A stretch of DNA of 64,000 nt from Isoetes taiwanensis (lineage: Eukaryota; Streptophyta; Lycopodiopsida; Isoetales; Isoetaceae), in contig JAJEKV010000026.1 of the NCBI GenBank assembly GCA_021234155.1, positions 246,001 to 310,000 of the forward strand, read 5' to 3'. The translations under genes and the position numbers were made by a program. The notes under the pieces are model-generated. The model searched no databases. It was given only the letters and a program-made list of their open reading frames with translations, and had not been told where the DNA came from. Below, one piece after another: positions 1 through 11,203 of the stretch (positions are counted from its first letter, which is position 1; every line of letters begins with the position of its first letter).

Positions 1-76
1 CAGAAAACTTCTCTCAAACTCTAAAGCCATGAATTTTTTTTTTTCGATTTTTAGATAACCGGAATTTTTTTTTCCG

Positions 77-3000
77 GTGACTAAACCCTTTGAAATCTTA
101 GGAAATGTGCCTAAGAAAAATTCCAAAAACTTTTTTAGCCAAACCGGAAAATCCCAAATTAAAAAGATTGATAAGAATGAACAGCCACCTGAAGCAAATG
201 CAAAAAATATTAAAAACCCAGCTGGAGCTAATGAGAAAAGAAGAATTATAGTAGTTTCCAGATTAACATGGAAGGATGAGAAAGTGATTTTGCATCATCA
301 GTGCAATAAATGAATTGTTAGTGAAGGTGTGCTTATACTATGGGATCTTATGCACTGCTATAATGGACAGGCTATTGGTAATGACTTTGTGGGAGTCTCC
401 ATTTCTTCAATACAGCTTCATAACTTCAGTGTTGAGCTGAAGGACAAACACTGCTATGCTTGCAATAATATCAGCAGTGGTTTAGAGTTGCCAGTCTTGT
501 TGTTCTGGCCAGTGGACTCCATTGAGATAATAGGAAAAGGGATGCTTCAAAGAATTGAGCGGGTTGGAGAAGATAATGTGGTGGTGGATGAAAATGACAT
601 TCCTTCTATACCTCCTTTGGATGTATCCATACCAGAAAGAAGGGCCTACAACTTCTTGAAGAGGAAGGAAAAGGTGCAGACTGTGAAAGATACTAACAAC
701 TGCAGTGAAGACACCATGCAAGCCGTTAGAGGGGGGGATTGTGGCTGCCCCAACAACTGCTTTGGTAGATTCACAGTGAAAGAACTTGTGGAAGTCCAAT
801 CAATTTACAAGGAGAAAACTCATGACGCTAGAAAAACTTATATTTACAATATCATATAATATGCATTTGGGCCGTCATTTGATGTCAGGAACAAGGGATT
901 TCCTATTGGTGGGAAATGGATATGCATCAGTGCAGTGACAACCATACTAGATATTTCAGCCTCTACATGGTGGAGATTAAGGCTGAACCAAAAGAGGGGG
1001 GCTCAAATAGGTTGGCATGGTAATCGGGGAAAGGCGAGGACAACCCCCAGGGTGCTTGCAGCTCAGAGTTTATTCGAGAAATTTGTTAACTATCATGCTG
1101 AGAGTATGCCTCACAAAAGTGCGGTTGATGAAGAGGGATGCAGGAAAGTAGTTCAAATGTTGCCTGCATACATCACACAAAAAGTGATTTTACAAATGAT
1201 CAACAATCTTCTGGAGTAAATGGGTGGTCAAGATTTCACAATCAGCCTTCATCAAGCTCAGGAGTAAGCATTTTTCAGATGTCAAAAGAATGCAATATAA
1301 CAACTTCTCAAAGTGCAATATATGCGTGGATTTGTTAGATAAGCTCGAGAAGTCGAAGCTTTAGGTGGAAAGATCAGCGGTTCGGAAGGAAATGAGAATT
1401 CACATGATGGAGCAAATGTCTTGTCGATCAACATATTGGATGTGGATATGCTTGTGTACAATGGAACCAGAGAATTTTCTATGCGTCATTCATGACAAGA
1501 TGGATCAACAAAAAACTTGTTTGCCCAGTTTAGGGCTATACCAAAGTCTGTTGCAAGGTCTTTCCCATTGCAAATATCACTAGCTGGATTCATTACTCAT
1601 GGCCATGGAGCAGTGCATCACGGTCATTTTACATTAGAATTATAGGGTGATGGTCCAAACTTCCATGTTAGTAGCATTGCAAAAGCATTGCGCGATTTGG
1701 AACATGGTTTTAATAGAGATATTCATTCTTGTAAGCAATTGCAACATCTCTTCAAGGCATTGCATGACACTGGTCCCATGAAACTAGAGGATTTGACCAT
1801 AGGAAGGATGAATGGGCCAGCACCTTCAATTCATGTGAACCCAATACTGGGGCGCCGACTATCCAGGAAGCTACTCTTGCAACTTGACAATTGTGCTGGC
1901 CAGAATAAAAATAGATACTTGTTTGCATACTTGTCGTATCTTACATGGGTTGGAGTGTTTGAAATGGTCTATGTTGGTTACTTGATGCTTGACCATACTC
2001 ACAAAGACATTGATGCAATGTTTGGGCACTATAGGATCAAATTGCAGAAAAGTGTTGTCACCACACCTATCCGAGGCTTTTGGAGCTATTTAAGCAGTGT
2101 TTTTCACCTCCTCCTATTGGTTCATTGATACAAAAAGTCCCCGAGTGGAAAGTGTTCATAGAGGGTTATGCTCGTGAAGACCTTATTGGGCATAGTGCTC
2201 CATTGCAATTTAGGTTTTGGGTGAAGAATGGAAAGCCAATAATGCAATACAAGATGAGGGCTGGAGATCCTGTGTGGAAACCGGAAGATAAGGATATATT
2301 GATTTGGAAAGAGGATGTGGCAGGTGAACCAATGGTGCCGACGGGAGAGCCTAAAGCTATGAAATCATTAGGAGAAGCGAAGGACTGTGAACAAACTATG
2401 GAAGGGATAATGGATTATATAATAAAAGTACTGGGAGAAATCCTTAGCAGATAAACACATAGCACCCGAGAGAAAAGCATGCAATGAAGCACTTGTAAAT
2501 TATTGGAATGAAGTTCATATACTTTTAGGGAGTTTGGACATAAGTAGTAGCGTCCTTCGAGAGGGTTGGCTACCTCAAAGTCGATGGAGGCTCGACCATG
2601 GTCAATTCCAACCTGATCAGCAGCCGATCCACTTGATGACAGAGGAGTCTGAAGAGGAGGTGGAAGAGGATGAAGAGCACTATGTTGGACCTAGAAAAGA
2701 GGGTCCCAAGTATTATGGACTTGCTCTTTATGATCCTAAGATGGATTTGAAGGATGGCCAATATTTGATCGTTAGGCCATCAGATAAAGATATTTATCCT
2801 ATTTGGTTAGGGTATACCATCTCAAGTGTTTTTGAGAAGCTAATAACCCTTACAGAAACAAGGTGCATGTGGAGTGGTGGCATCCAGTAAGTGGAAAAGG
2901 AGTCATTACTGAAAAAAAGCGCTACAAAGGTTGTTTTAATAAGCAATGGAAGTATGGTGCAAGTGATCCGGCCCAATGGGTGGACATAAAATCCGTGTTG

Positions 3001-3147
3001 ATGTCATGGAACCCCAGAAAGGGCAAGGTGGATCCGAGAAAGGGGTGCATGAAGATTCCAATCTCTGTGAAGGATAAAGTTCTGAAGTCACTAGAGAAGA
3101 TAACAAACAAGCAAAATAAAGTACGAGAGTCCATGAGTATCTTATGA
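77..3147 (+). pseudogene. DUF7869-type gene relic, RNase H-like/transposase-derived
   Basis: A chain of plus-strand coding blocks in changing frames (77-313, 329-859, 935-1219, 1365-1583, 1688-2128, 2080-2454, 2534-2890, 2863-3147) follows the order of one long protein. Recognisable parts are a Cys-rich CGCPNNCFGRFTV segment near 750, the TWWRLRLNQKRG block near 970, a DNCAGQNKNR motif (Asp at 1886) and a DHTHKDIDAMFG motif near 1991. The last two are the paired acidic motifs of plant DUF7869 proteins, which resemble a DDE/RNase H-fold nuclease; that fold is family knowledge and inference. The C-terminal part has an acidic stretch near 2645 and a BAH-like block (DGQYLIVRP, IYPIWLGY) near 2755-2820. 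At least five frame changes plus stops (for example at 857) make it non-functional. Short introns could explain some breaks but not all. The N-terminal block 77-313 is the least certain member. Confidence 0.75.
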
Positions 3148-3689
3148 TATAAATCTTACTTTCATTGTAATCCTACTTTCAGTGCATTTTCAATGTATTC
3201 GTGCTTTTATTGTAATTATATGAGTATCTTACTCTACTTGAATGTGAAATACTGGCTTGTGATTATCTACTTGAGTTACATCTACTTGAATATGGAATAC
3301 TGGCTTGTGATAAGTGTTAACTTGTAATTTGAGACCTGTTAGAATTAAGGCTGATAATAAAAAGTATTTACATGCAATTCCACATTGTTGAAATTGGGGT
3401 TGTCACTATTTGTAAATTTCAAAATGATGGAATAATTTTAAAATAATGGAATCGTGGTTATGTTATGTGGATATGTGATGTTGATTGATCATGTTTGCTC
3501 CTTTTGTATTGGGAAGGGGGGTAGACACCTAGTAGCCATTACTTATATGATGCTCCTAGTTTAGATCCCGTAGTTCCTATTATATGCGGCCTGTGCATAG
3601 GAACCCACTCAGCTACGGGGGTTATGATGTGACTTAGCACCATACAACGAGGCTAGTGGCAAAGTGGAGGGAGTTCCCTGCTGAGCGCG
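3148..3689. other. Intergenic, AT-rich, no gene seen
   Basis: No coding signal. A phrase of about 25 bp built on ACTTGAAT and ATACTGGCTTGTGAT occurs twice (about 3236-3265 and 3288-3315), a small tandem duplication. Confidence 0.5.
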
Positions 3690-3920
3690 GCTACTTGGGA
3701 TCCATAGCGGGCTAGGCCTATAGTCGGTCACTTCGAGTGGGCCAAGTATGAAGCCGACACCTCCTAGGGCAATGGTGTCGCCCTGCCTCTCAAGAATGAA
3801 CCCAAATTCTAACAATTCCTACAATTGCTTCTTTAGGTCTGCTAGCTCTAGGGTGCTCATCCTATAGGGAGCTCTGCTAGTCAACTTCGCATCCGGTACA
3901 AGAGTGATCTCACATGTGAC
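3690..3920 (-). pseudogene. Gypsy-type reverse transcriptase N-terminal fragment
   Basis: Read on the minus strand from 3920, the translation runs VPDAKLTSRAPYRMSTLEL, then KKQL, a stop, and ELLEFGFI. This is the conserved entry to the reverse transcriptase of plant Ty3/Gypsy elements (consensus like VPGxxPxSRxPYRM...ELxELKxQLxELLxxGFI). Downstream of GFI the match fades and the catalytic YxDD box is absent. An in-frame stop and the short length make it a scrap. The unassigned minus-strand sequence upstream (3921-4170) may belong to the same element. Confidence 0.75.
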
Positions 3921-4609
3921 GAATACGCAATACGCGAAATGTATTGCCGAATGAATCCAAATTCTAACAATTCCTACAATTCCTAAAATTGCTTACAATT
4001 GCTTACAATTCATACCAACTGTCTTCCTAATGTCCATGACTTCTGCACCTATGCTCAAGTTAGTTCCACTGAAGACTATGTCGAAATTGACTCTCCTTCC
4101 TTTAGTATGACGAATTGCCCCACTTGCCATATTGATCAACCTTGGCTTCGAAAAGAGTCTTAGACTTTAGCGATGCTTCCCTGAGATTCCAATAGTGGCA
4201 TCCAAGAACTAAATTACTAAACACATATTTCTTATTAGGCATAATGACTTTAGCTAAACTTACCTAAAACTAATCCCAAAACCTTTTCTAATTTAGTTAA
4301 AATCTATAAAATCTCATACTTTCTAGAGATTAGCTAAACTAGCCAGAAATTCACAAAAATTTCTGTGGTAAAATTTATTATGTTTTTTTCCCACTTGATT
4401 CCCTTTATTTGGTCATTTTCTTCATGCAAACATGTTAAAGACATACCAGCTAGCTAATTCTAGGCCTCAAATTATTACATGGATTCTAGAAAATATATTT
4501 CTTGTTCCCTAGATTTTTTTTAGATAAGCTAGCCCAAAATCATTTCAAGATTTTCTATGGTTTAGCTAAACATCACAAATTTCTACTCTTTTACTTTCTA
4601 GCGTTTGAA
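3921..4609. other. AT-rich flank of the nested LINE, no gene seen
   Basis: Contains repeats of the phrase ACAATTCCTACAATT near 3810 and 3970. The style of the DNA (TAGCTAAACT, CCTCAAATTATTACATGG) resembles the sequence resuming after 22485, as expected if 4625-22469 is inserted DNA. Confidence 0.5.
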
Positions 4610-4624
4610 TAAAGAGCTCAAATG
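4610..4624. repeat. Left target-site duplication of the nested LINE
   Basis: TAAAGAGCTCAAATG occurs here directly before a T-run and again at 22470-22484. A perfect 15-bp direct repeat with a T-run (poly(A) of a minus-strand element) inside the left copy is the mark of target-primed LINE insertion. Confidence 0.85.
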
Positions 4625-5291
4625 TTTTTTTTTTTTGAAGCACGACAATCTATTATCAAGGAACATCAAGATACATACAAGGGATCTGTGACATGGGAGA
4701 GGACGAGATAGTCCACTAAATAAAACCACCCATATATAGTATATAATCATAATCCTTGTGCCACCTTGAGGCGTTTAATGGCCTCATCACAATCAACATG
4801 TTCTGCAACATCGAGATAATCATCAACAGACATCAAGTTATCATGCCATTGAATAGTACGAGGCAGGATAGCCTCATGAGATGACATAAGAGACTTATTC
4901 CTCGCTACCTTCTTCCAATTGACATGTTGCCATGACTCTTTAGCGCACTGAAGATTAGGACCATCAGCCATAACAACCTCAGAAGCATGAGAAGCAGAAG
5001 CAACAACATGGAGAGTAGTAGAAACTATAGTTGCAGCTGATAGTGCTAAGGACGACACCATCGGAATTGTATGTAGAGCATCTTCCATAGCCGAGAAATG
5101 CAAAGCAACTGGCAAAGGTTGATCATGAATAGATGAAGAAGTAACAATAGGAGCTTGAACCTGAGAAGAATGTTGAACAGATGCTTGAGACGCACGAGTA
5201 CTTCGACGAAAGCTAGCAAAAGCCTCCTTATCAGGAAACAAACTGGCTAATTCTGGACCATTTACACAAGGCACCCAAAAATGAACTACCA
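4625..5291 (-). mobile_element. 3' part of a minus-strand LINE/ORF1-only retroposon
   Basis: The T12 run at 4625-4636 is the poly(A) tail of a minus-strand element; just inside it the 3' end reads (minus) AGATTGTCGTGCTTC before the tail. A 181-codon open stretch (5292-4747, minus) carries a Ser/Ala-rich middle and an acidic C-terminus and has no recognised domain. Because it lies downstream of the DUF4283 block at 21198-21548 once the intervening insertion is removed, it is best read as the C-terminal part of the same ORF1. No reverse transcriptase is present between here and 21202, so the element is truncated or ORF1-only. Confidence 0.65.
5287..5291. repeat. Possible 5-bp TSD (TACCA), left copy
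   Basis: TACCA at 5287-5291 and 21202-21206 flank the DNA that interrupts the LINE ORF1. Five bases is short, so the call rests mainly on the interrupted ORF1. Confidence 0.4.
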
Positions 5292-5339
5292 TATAAAATT
5301 AGTATCAGATAACTTAAAAATCATGATAGACATGGTTTT

Positions 5340-6060
5340 TTATGCAACATTTTTTTTGGTAGGAGAAAACCACATGCTATAGTGGTTTATCAAAATGATT
5401 AGTGGTTTGTAGCATGGTTATTTATGTCAGTTATTAATAAGATAGTGGTTTGGTAAAACTAGTTGTAGTTTATGGGACCATTTCAAAAGAAACTAAAATT
5501 AGTAGTGGTTTATTAAAACTAGTAACGCTCTTTTAAGACCTCAAATGAATAATAGAATGGCTTGAAGATTAATTCTTTATCTTCAAGAACCGTGGATGAC
5601 GATATGGTCCTTGCGATTACAAATGATTTAGTTTGGCAATCCTTCATGGCATATCAACAACCATCTAGCTCAACAGTTGAGACTTTAGTTGCCTACTTGC
5701 ATGACAAACGATATATGTTTCCACTTTACTACGTTCATAACAACATCAGACAAACCACATATGCTTTTCCTTTGTCCAACAAGCCAGTTTTGGCAAAAAC
5801 ATGCATGCTATTAAAGCGAGCTTTACTAATGAAAATCTATTAATTTTCAGAAGATAGCTACGCATTGTTTAGAATCACAAATTGCATATTCTTGTAATTA
5901 AAAGTTAATAGCATTACGGATAAAAATCCATTAACTTGAATCACAAGATAGCTATGCATAATTTAGAATAACAAATTGCATATTTTTGCAATAGGAAAGT
6001 GTAATGGTTTATAGTTTACACAATGACAGGTCATAGGCAACATCTGATAGTTGGAAGTGC
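5340..6060. repeat. AGTGGTTT-rich subterminal repeat zone
   Basis: The phrases TAGTGGTTTATCAAAA, TTAGTGGTTTGTAG, ATAGTGGTTTGGTAAAACTAG and AGTAGTGGTTTATTAAAACTAG recur between 5380 and 5525. They could be subterminal repeats of the large insertion. A 93-codon open stretch at 5562-5843 shows no recognised domain and is not called a gene. Confidence 0.4.
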
Positions 6061-6610
6061 TACAAATGCATAGCAACCCTTTCGGGGACACTTGGAGGAC
6101 CATCCCGGACACTTCAAGGCAATTTAACCGATCGCGTGCCTTGGTATTCAAACTATCGTGACACTTCAAGACGACGAACCGACTGTGCCATGGTATTCAA
6201 ACTATCGTTGTTACCCTAGGGCTCAAGTTTTGTGGAAAATAGGATGAACAACAGGGATGCAATGCAGTCCAATGTCTAAAACAACCACAATAATGCATCC
6301 AAGTCCCATGTTCAGTTGAGAGTTGAACACAAGGAGGTGTCAATGAATCAAATGACCACAAAACTTGGTCTCTAGGGTATTATCGACAGTATGAACACTG
6401 TGAAGATGTCGTTGAATCAAATGACCACAAAACTTGGTCTTTAGGGTATTATCGGCAGTATGAACACCGTAGAGCAGTCGGTTCATTGTGTCGAAGTGTT
6501 TGAGGTGGTCATCCAGTTCTGCCCCTTTTGTTCGCAAGGGCTGATGTGCATTTGTAACACTTCCAACCGTCGGATCTTCCCAAAACTTTGTGGGCACATT
6601 GATTTTCACA
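6061..6610. repeat. Two local tandem duplications; unassigned minus-strand open stretch
   Basis: TGGTATTCAAACTATCGT is repeated within 6139-6208. A 67-bp unit beginning GAATCAAATGACCACAAAAC is tandemly duplicated at about 6344-6476. The minus-strand open stretch 6609-6340 spans the duplication, so its C-terminus repeats the phrase TKFCGHLI. I do not recognise the protein; a fragment of a retroelement gag is possible but unproven. Confidence 0.55.
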
Positions 6611-7051
6611 TGTATTGATTATTCAATAGTGGATCTGAGAAATTGGCTATCAGGGAAAACACCATGAAAAAGCCCCTTTCTAATAAAGGGGAGTTTGGGA
6701 AGACAGCCTGCACTTCGAGATCTTATTTTCATGCATGAGCGTGGGCTCATGCTTCCACCTCACCACATATAAGGATAACTTGAAACTATGGGATTGGCTA
6801 GCAAGGTGACCAGGCCGTGAATAGGCAAAACTAGAAGTAGATAGGCATAGTTGGGCACCATGCTATACGGAAAAATAATAAATCATAGCTAAATATCTCA
6901 CCCATGGGGGAACTCATACCTTCAACATGAAAAACTACAAATATCCTAAGGTTTGTCCATGTGAAGAACTTAGAAAAGTTTGTGCTGAAGAAAAATGGCT
7001 CAAAGTAAAGGGGCCTGTCAGAATGCCCACAAAAATACTTCATCACACAAC
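6611..7051. other. No gene seen
   Basis: Mixed-composition DNA between the duplications and the truncated LINE; nothing supportable on either strand. Confidence 0.4.
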
Positions 7052-7066
7052 ATAAAAATCTCCTTG
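7052..7066. repeat. Left TSD of truncated LINE
   Basis: ATAAAAATCTCCTTG is found here and, identically, at 7479-7493 straight after an A-rich tail. Confidence 0.85.
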
Positions 7067-7478
7067 CTGCTAGGAATTCTCCCTCCAGAATGGTGTCCCA
7101 AGAAGAAGATTTCTTTTCACATAGCCAGGGCCTGGACGATCTGGTCAATATGGAAAAGGAGGAATGCCCGAGTCTTCGCTGAGAATCAGGAGGTATTCAT
7201 ATCATCAACTCAGCTACTTCACCTGGTACTTGAAAGACTTAAAAAATTTAGACTAGCTTTTAAATGTGAAGAAGAGGTAAAGGAAGAAATATGGGGCACC
7301 TATTTTAATCTGGTCTAGGTCGGGAAAGAGAATAGTACAAGCTGGAGCTACGTAGCTACCCCCATCTCATATTTGTGGATGGGTGCACCTCTGCCATGTG
7401 GCTTTGTATCATTCTCTCTAAGTAAATAAAATATTTTTTATCCCTCAAAAAAAAAATAAAAAAAAAATAAAAAAAAAA
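7067..7478 (+). mobile_element. 5'-truncated L1-type LINE copy
   Basis: A 412-bp insertion ends in an A-rich tail (7446-7478, A-runs broken by T) and is flanked by a perfect 15-bp TSD. The coding part (to the stop at 7316) has the LINE ORF2 C-terminal signature ARAWTIWSIWKRRNARVF, a Trp/Arg-rich block following the zinc-binding region of plant L1 proteins, and ends EIWGTYFNLV. The reverse transcriptase and endonuclease are absent, the usual result of incomplete reverse transcription. A similar protein ending (EIWSTFLQIV) occurs in the LINE at 53931-54417, so the two are relatives. Confidence 0.85.
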
Positions 7479-7493
7479 ATAAAAATCTCCTTG
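7479..7493. repeat. Right TSD of truncated LINE
   Basis: Exact copy of 7052-7066, placed directly after the A-rich tail. Confidence 0.85.
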
Positions 7494-8700
7494 TGGAGAA
7501 GGTACCAATACGTGGGATTGGTTTGAGTTCCAGGTTCACAAAAGGCTTATGTACTTGGACAACTCTCCTAAGTCGTGAAGCAAATTACTTTAATAATTAT
7601 AAAACCTGGAGTAGAAATTGAGGTTACAATTGCAGATATTTGACCATAACCTTGATACAGATAGTTTTTATGTTTAGAATGGTCTTTGGTCAAATGTTTT
7701 TTATTTTACATGGTGAGAGAAATTTCTTCTTCATCTAGGCTTGTTTCTGCTTTTGTTAAAAAAAAAGAAGAAAGGGCTGCAACAAGGCTTGAATTCTTAA
7801 TAACAACTCAAAAATCATAATCATGGATATGGCCATTATTTTGTCAAGCGGAGAGATAAACGGTTTAGATTGTGATCCTGGTCCTATAATCTTATTGGCT
7901 CTAAATTTAACGGTCGAGACTAACGGGCAAGATCATAAGCCCCCATTGTATTTTGGGGCCATTTTGATTTCATTTTTGCTTGTCGAGTTGTCGCCTTGCC
8001 GCCTTGGTTGTGTGCCTTGTAGAGCATGAGCAGTGTAGAGGCCACGAAGGAGACTCTTAGGGCAGCCGCATTCAGGCAGTTAGTTCGTGATTGGGAGAAT
8101 AAAGCATTTGCATTGAGTGGAGAAGTTGTTCTGCATATGATTTCTCTGTTCATGTTGTTTTCTTTCAGATCGGTGTGATGGAGATGTCAGAGATTTTTCT
8201 GCAGTGGGGCTTTTTTATCAGGTATTTTTGTTGCCCCCTGCGTCTTTATTTTGCCGATTCTTGCTTCTAATCCATTCTAACCTGCACTTTTTCTCAGGCA
8301 TGAGGCACGTCAGAAGTGGAGAGACTTGAAGTGAATGCTGTTAACATGGGAGGCCATGTCTTTGGTGCTTCCAAGACAGTTTGCAAAGGGCGATTTGAAA
8401 GTGTTAGTGATTACTGTGTTCGTCTTGTGGCTGCCCCGTTGTGGTAGTTCGCCTGCAAGAGGACAAAAGAAGACGAACCTTTAAACAAAGGTATAGTTGA
8501 TGTGGCTGAAAGTTAAGACATATCTCTAAAAGCATATAGATGACAGTTTTAAGTGTAAATTTCTAGCCAGCAATCTTTCAGGAAGGGAGCTACATTTTTA
8601 TGTTTATAGGGTTCTATTTGCTTGCTCTAAGTTGTGTTCTTCTTTTTCCAGATTAATGTAGTTTAGAATCTTGTAATAACTTACTCATAATCTTGCCATA
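7494..8700. other. No confident gene; possible exon-like fragments
   Basis: A short open stretch of about 50 codons starts with ATG at 8026 (MSSVEATKETLRAAAFRQLV) and runs to a TGA near 8178, with a splice-acceptor-like TTTTCTTTCAG just before the stop. Another acceptor-like TTTTTCTCAG lies near 8298. These could be captured exon pieces of a host gene, but I recognise no family. Confidence 0.25.
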
Positions 8701-8765
8701 TGTTTTATGCGACTATCAGAAAAAGGCGTGTTCGGAAATAGAGGATTCTTAACACTGGATTTCCT

Positions 8766-8805
8766 ATTCTGGGAAAGGACTCGCGAGAGACACAAAACCG
8801 GCCGA
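8766..8805. repeat. 40-bp dispersed repeat, copy 1
   Basis: A 40-bp phrase beginning ATTCTGGGAAAGGACTCGCG and ending ACCGGCCGA recurs exactly at 9680-9719, 914 bp downstream. Confidence 0.85.
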
Positions 8806-9310
8806 TTAGATAGGCTTGTCATTCATCACAGCAGCAGTATACAATGTTTGGAAGAGAGAGGGGTAGCCGACCATAGGAACAATATCGGACTGAAAATATG
8901 CCAAGGCAATATAGGAGGGCAATGGCGACAACTTCTCATCGGGATAAAAAAACCCCGCCCTTTCGGGTTTTCGAGGAAAACCCTAATGAGAAATGGTCGC
9001 CACCAACCTCGAATGTGTTGCCTGGAGAACAGAGAGAAAACGGACGAGAGCGAAGGTGAACATAGAGCACGACCCCAGACAATGGTGAAATCCCCGAAGG
9101 TAACGAAGAGGAGGACGAACAGAAACGCGGCAAGTCCCCAGGAACTGGTGGAATATAAGAAAACCTGCAAGACCAAAGAACTCCCAAAAACACCCGTAAC
9201 GGTTAGAACCACAAAACAAGCATAGCCATAAAAAAACTGGATCAACAAAGGACCGAAGAGACGAGAAATAAAAATAGGTAGAAAAAGAACACAACAGGAA
9301 AAGATAGCAT

Positions 9311-9471
9311 CACCCCTAGGGTGGAAAAAGCAGCACCCAGCGGGTGGAAATTCACTATATCAAAATATGCCTCACCCTCAAGGTGGAAAAAAATAGCATC
9401 ACCCACAGGTGGAGAATAACATAGTAGAATGCGAAGGAAACAAAAACATGGAAAAGCCACACCCATAAGTG
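9311..9471. repeat. Cluster of short CACCC-N-GGGTG hairpin motifs
   Basis: Five small palindromic words lie 15-60 bp apart: CACCCCTAGGGTG (9311), CACCCAGCGGGTG (9334), CACCCTCAAGGTG (9373), CACCCACAGGTG (9400) and CACCCATAAGTGG (9459). A sixth, CACCCAGCGGGTG, is at 11542. The loop changes while the arms and a following GGA are kept, mostly preceded by CAT or CAG and followed by an A-run. Confidence 0.6.
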
Positions 9472-9553
9472 GAGAACACAAAAGTGCATGAACAAATAAA
9501 AATATATATAAATGAAAAAGAGGTATACGCCCACGCAGCAGGGGGGGAAGGGG

Positions 9554-9682
9554 GGGAAGCTACGAGAACGAAGAATGCTGCTATGAGAAGACGCCGATAA
9601 CCAGGCGGAAAACGACAATGGCCTAATATAGGTGCTCATCCTTTCCCAGAATGGCGATCCGATGGCTCGGATCGATGGGATT
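9554..9682. repeat. 129-bp direct repeat, copy 1
   Basis: Begins GAAGCTACGAGAACGAAG and ends CGGATCGATGGGATT. The second copy at 14740-14868 differs at only a few positions. Copy 1 is followed directly by the 40-bp repeat of 8766-8805; copy 2 is not. Confidence 0.85.
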
Positions 9683-11092
9683 CTGGGAAAGGACTCGCGA
9701 GAGACACAAAACCGGCCGACTACCAAAGGACTTCCTCCACTATAAGCCCAGCCGCCGCGACACCTCCAAGTGTTGAGTCGGATCGCGAAGCACATAACGA
9801 GAGTGAGAAGAAGAAGAGCGCCAGCGACCGTGAGCACGCGACCACCTCCAAGCAATCGGATAGGATAAAGGACGTAGAGAGGAAGGAGAGGAGCAAAAAA
9901 GAGGGCCGTCGGAGGCGCTGAAGGATAGTGACGGGGCATGCGAATGATGGCAAGCGAGCTAAAGAAATCGTATGAGCACGGGCAAGTTGGTCTCGTTTGG
10001 AGTGGCAGGGGGAGAAAGGGAACCAGGGTCCGAAGAGTCGGGTTCAAACGAGAGGGAAGCTTCGCGTTGACGACGAGAACCAGCAGAAAAAAGCGAAGTT
10101 GAAGAAGAAGAGCCGAAAGCGCATGCGATGGACGGCAGCAGCTTAATGACCTGAAAAAGGGAAGAACATTAGAGAACAAAAACAATGAAAAGAAAAGGAC
10201 GCTGCCACGATGAAGAGTCGAAGGAAGCGCCCCGGCATGCCAACGAGAATGGCAACAAGGCGATGAAAAAACAAACCACGTTAATGTGTACAATGCACAT
10301 ATGATATGAATGCAGATCACGAACGTATGTCCGTGGATAGTTGACTGATTCGAATACAGATTACGGACCGAAATCCGTGAATGTGGCTACGGACACAAGT
10401 AACTGAGATAATAAGGCAAAGAGGAAAAAACTTACGCATAGGAATGTAAAAATGCATAGACATAAAGATCGAACGAGAAACATGGAGATGTTGAATAGAG
10501 TCGCACACCACGTAGCGAGCGCGAGAGGACGAGGACCGCCAGCAACCGTGAGTACGAACCTCCACATGTGGACCCTGCATATCGAGCAAAAAACGGAGGA
10601 AACAGGGAAGAATGATAAAAACTATGGGCTAAAAGAACATGAAAAGTCACCACGTCTAATAAAGCAATGTCTCGAAACTGACACAAGGAGTATGTAATAT
10701 CATATATAGTGAGCAAAGCTATGCATGAAAAATAAGCCTACTGCGAACATGACAAAGTGGAGCTAACGAAAACAAAGAAGCCCCCATGGTACACCGAACA
10801 ATATCACCCGTCACCCATGTTCAAGAACAGAAAAGACAACTTCATGAAGCAACAAAGAAGTGCGCCAATAAAGTGAACAAAGGAATCAACAAGCACTAGA
10901 GCTCCCGGATGATCATACCAAAAAAGAAGATAAAATCTTAAACGCACCCCCCAAATATTCAAATCCCAGTATCGAACCAAAATATAGAATATACATATAA
11001 GAAATTTAGCCACAAAGGACAAAGAGGTGGAAAACATGTCACAAAATACTTGAATGGGACAGAAAAGGTCGCAAAAATTTTTTTAATGGAAC

Positions 11093-11203
<111 letters not shown>

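Noticed and set aside
4747-5292. 181-codon minus-strand frame as an independent host gene
   Set aside because: It lies between a LINE poly(A) tail and the point where the LINE ORF1 was interrupted, so it is better explained as the ORF1 C-terminus.
9355-10320. 321-codon minus-strand open frame
   Set aside because: Pyrimidine-rich coding strand, Ser/Phe/Leu/Arg composition, no domain, and it overlaps the 129-bp repeat; the shared peptide with 14535-15200 is just that repeat.
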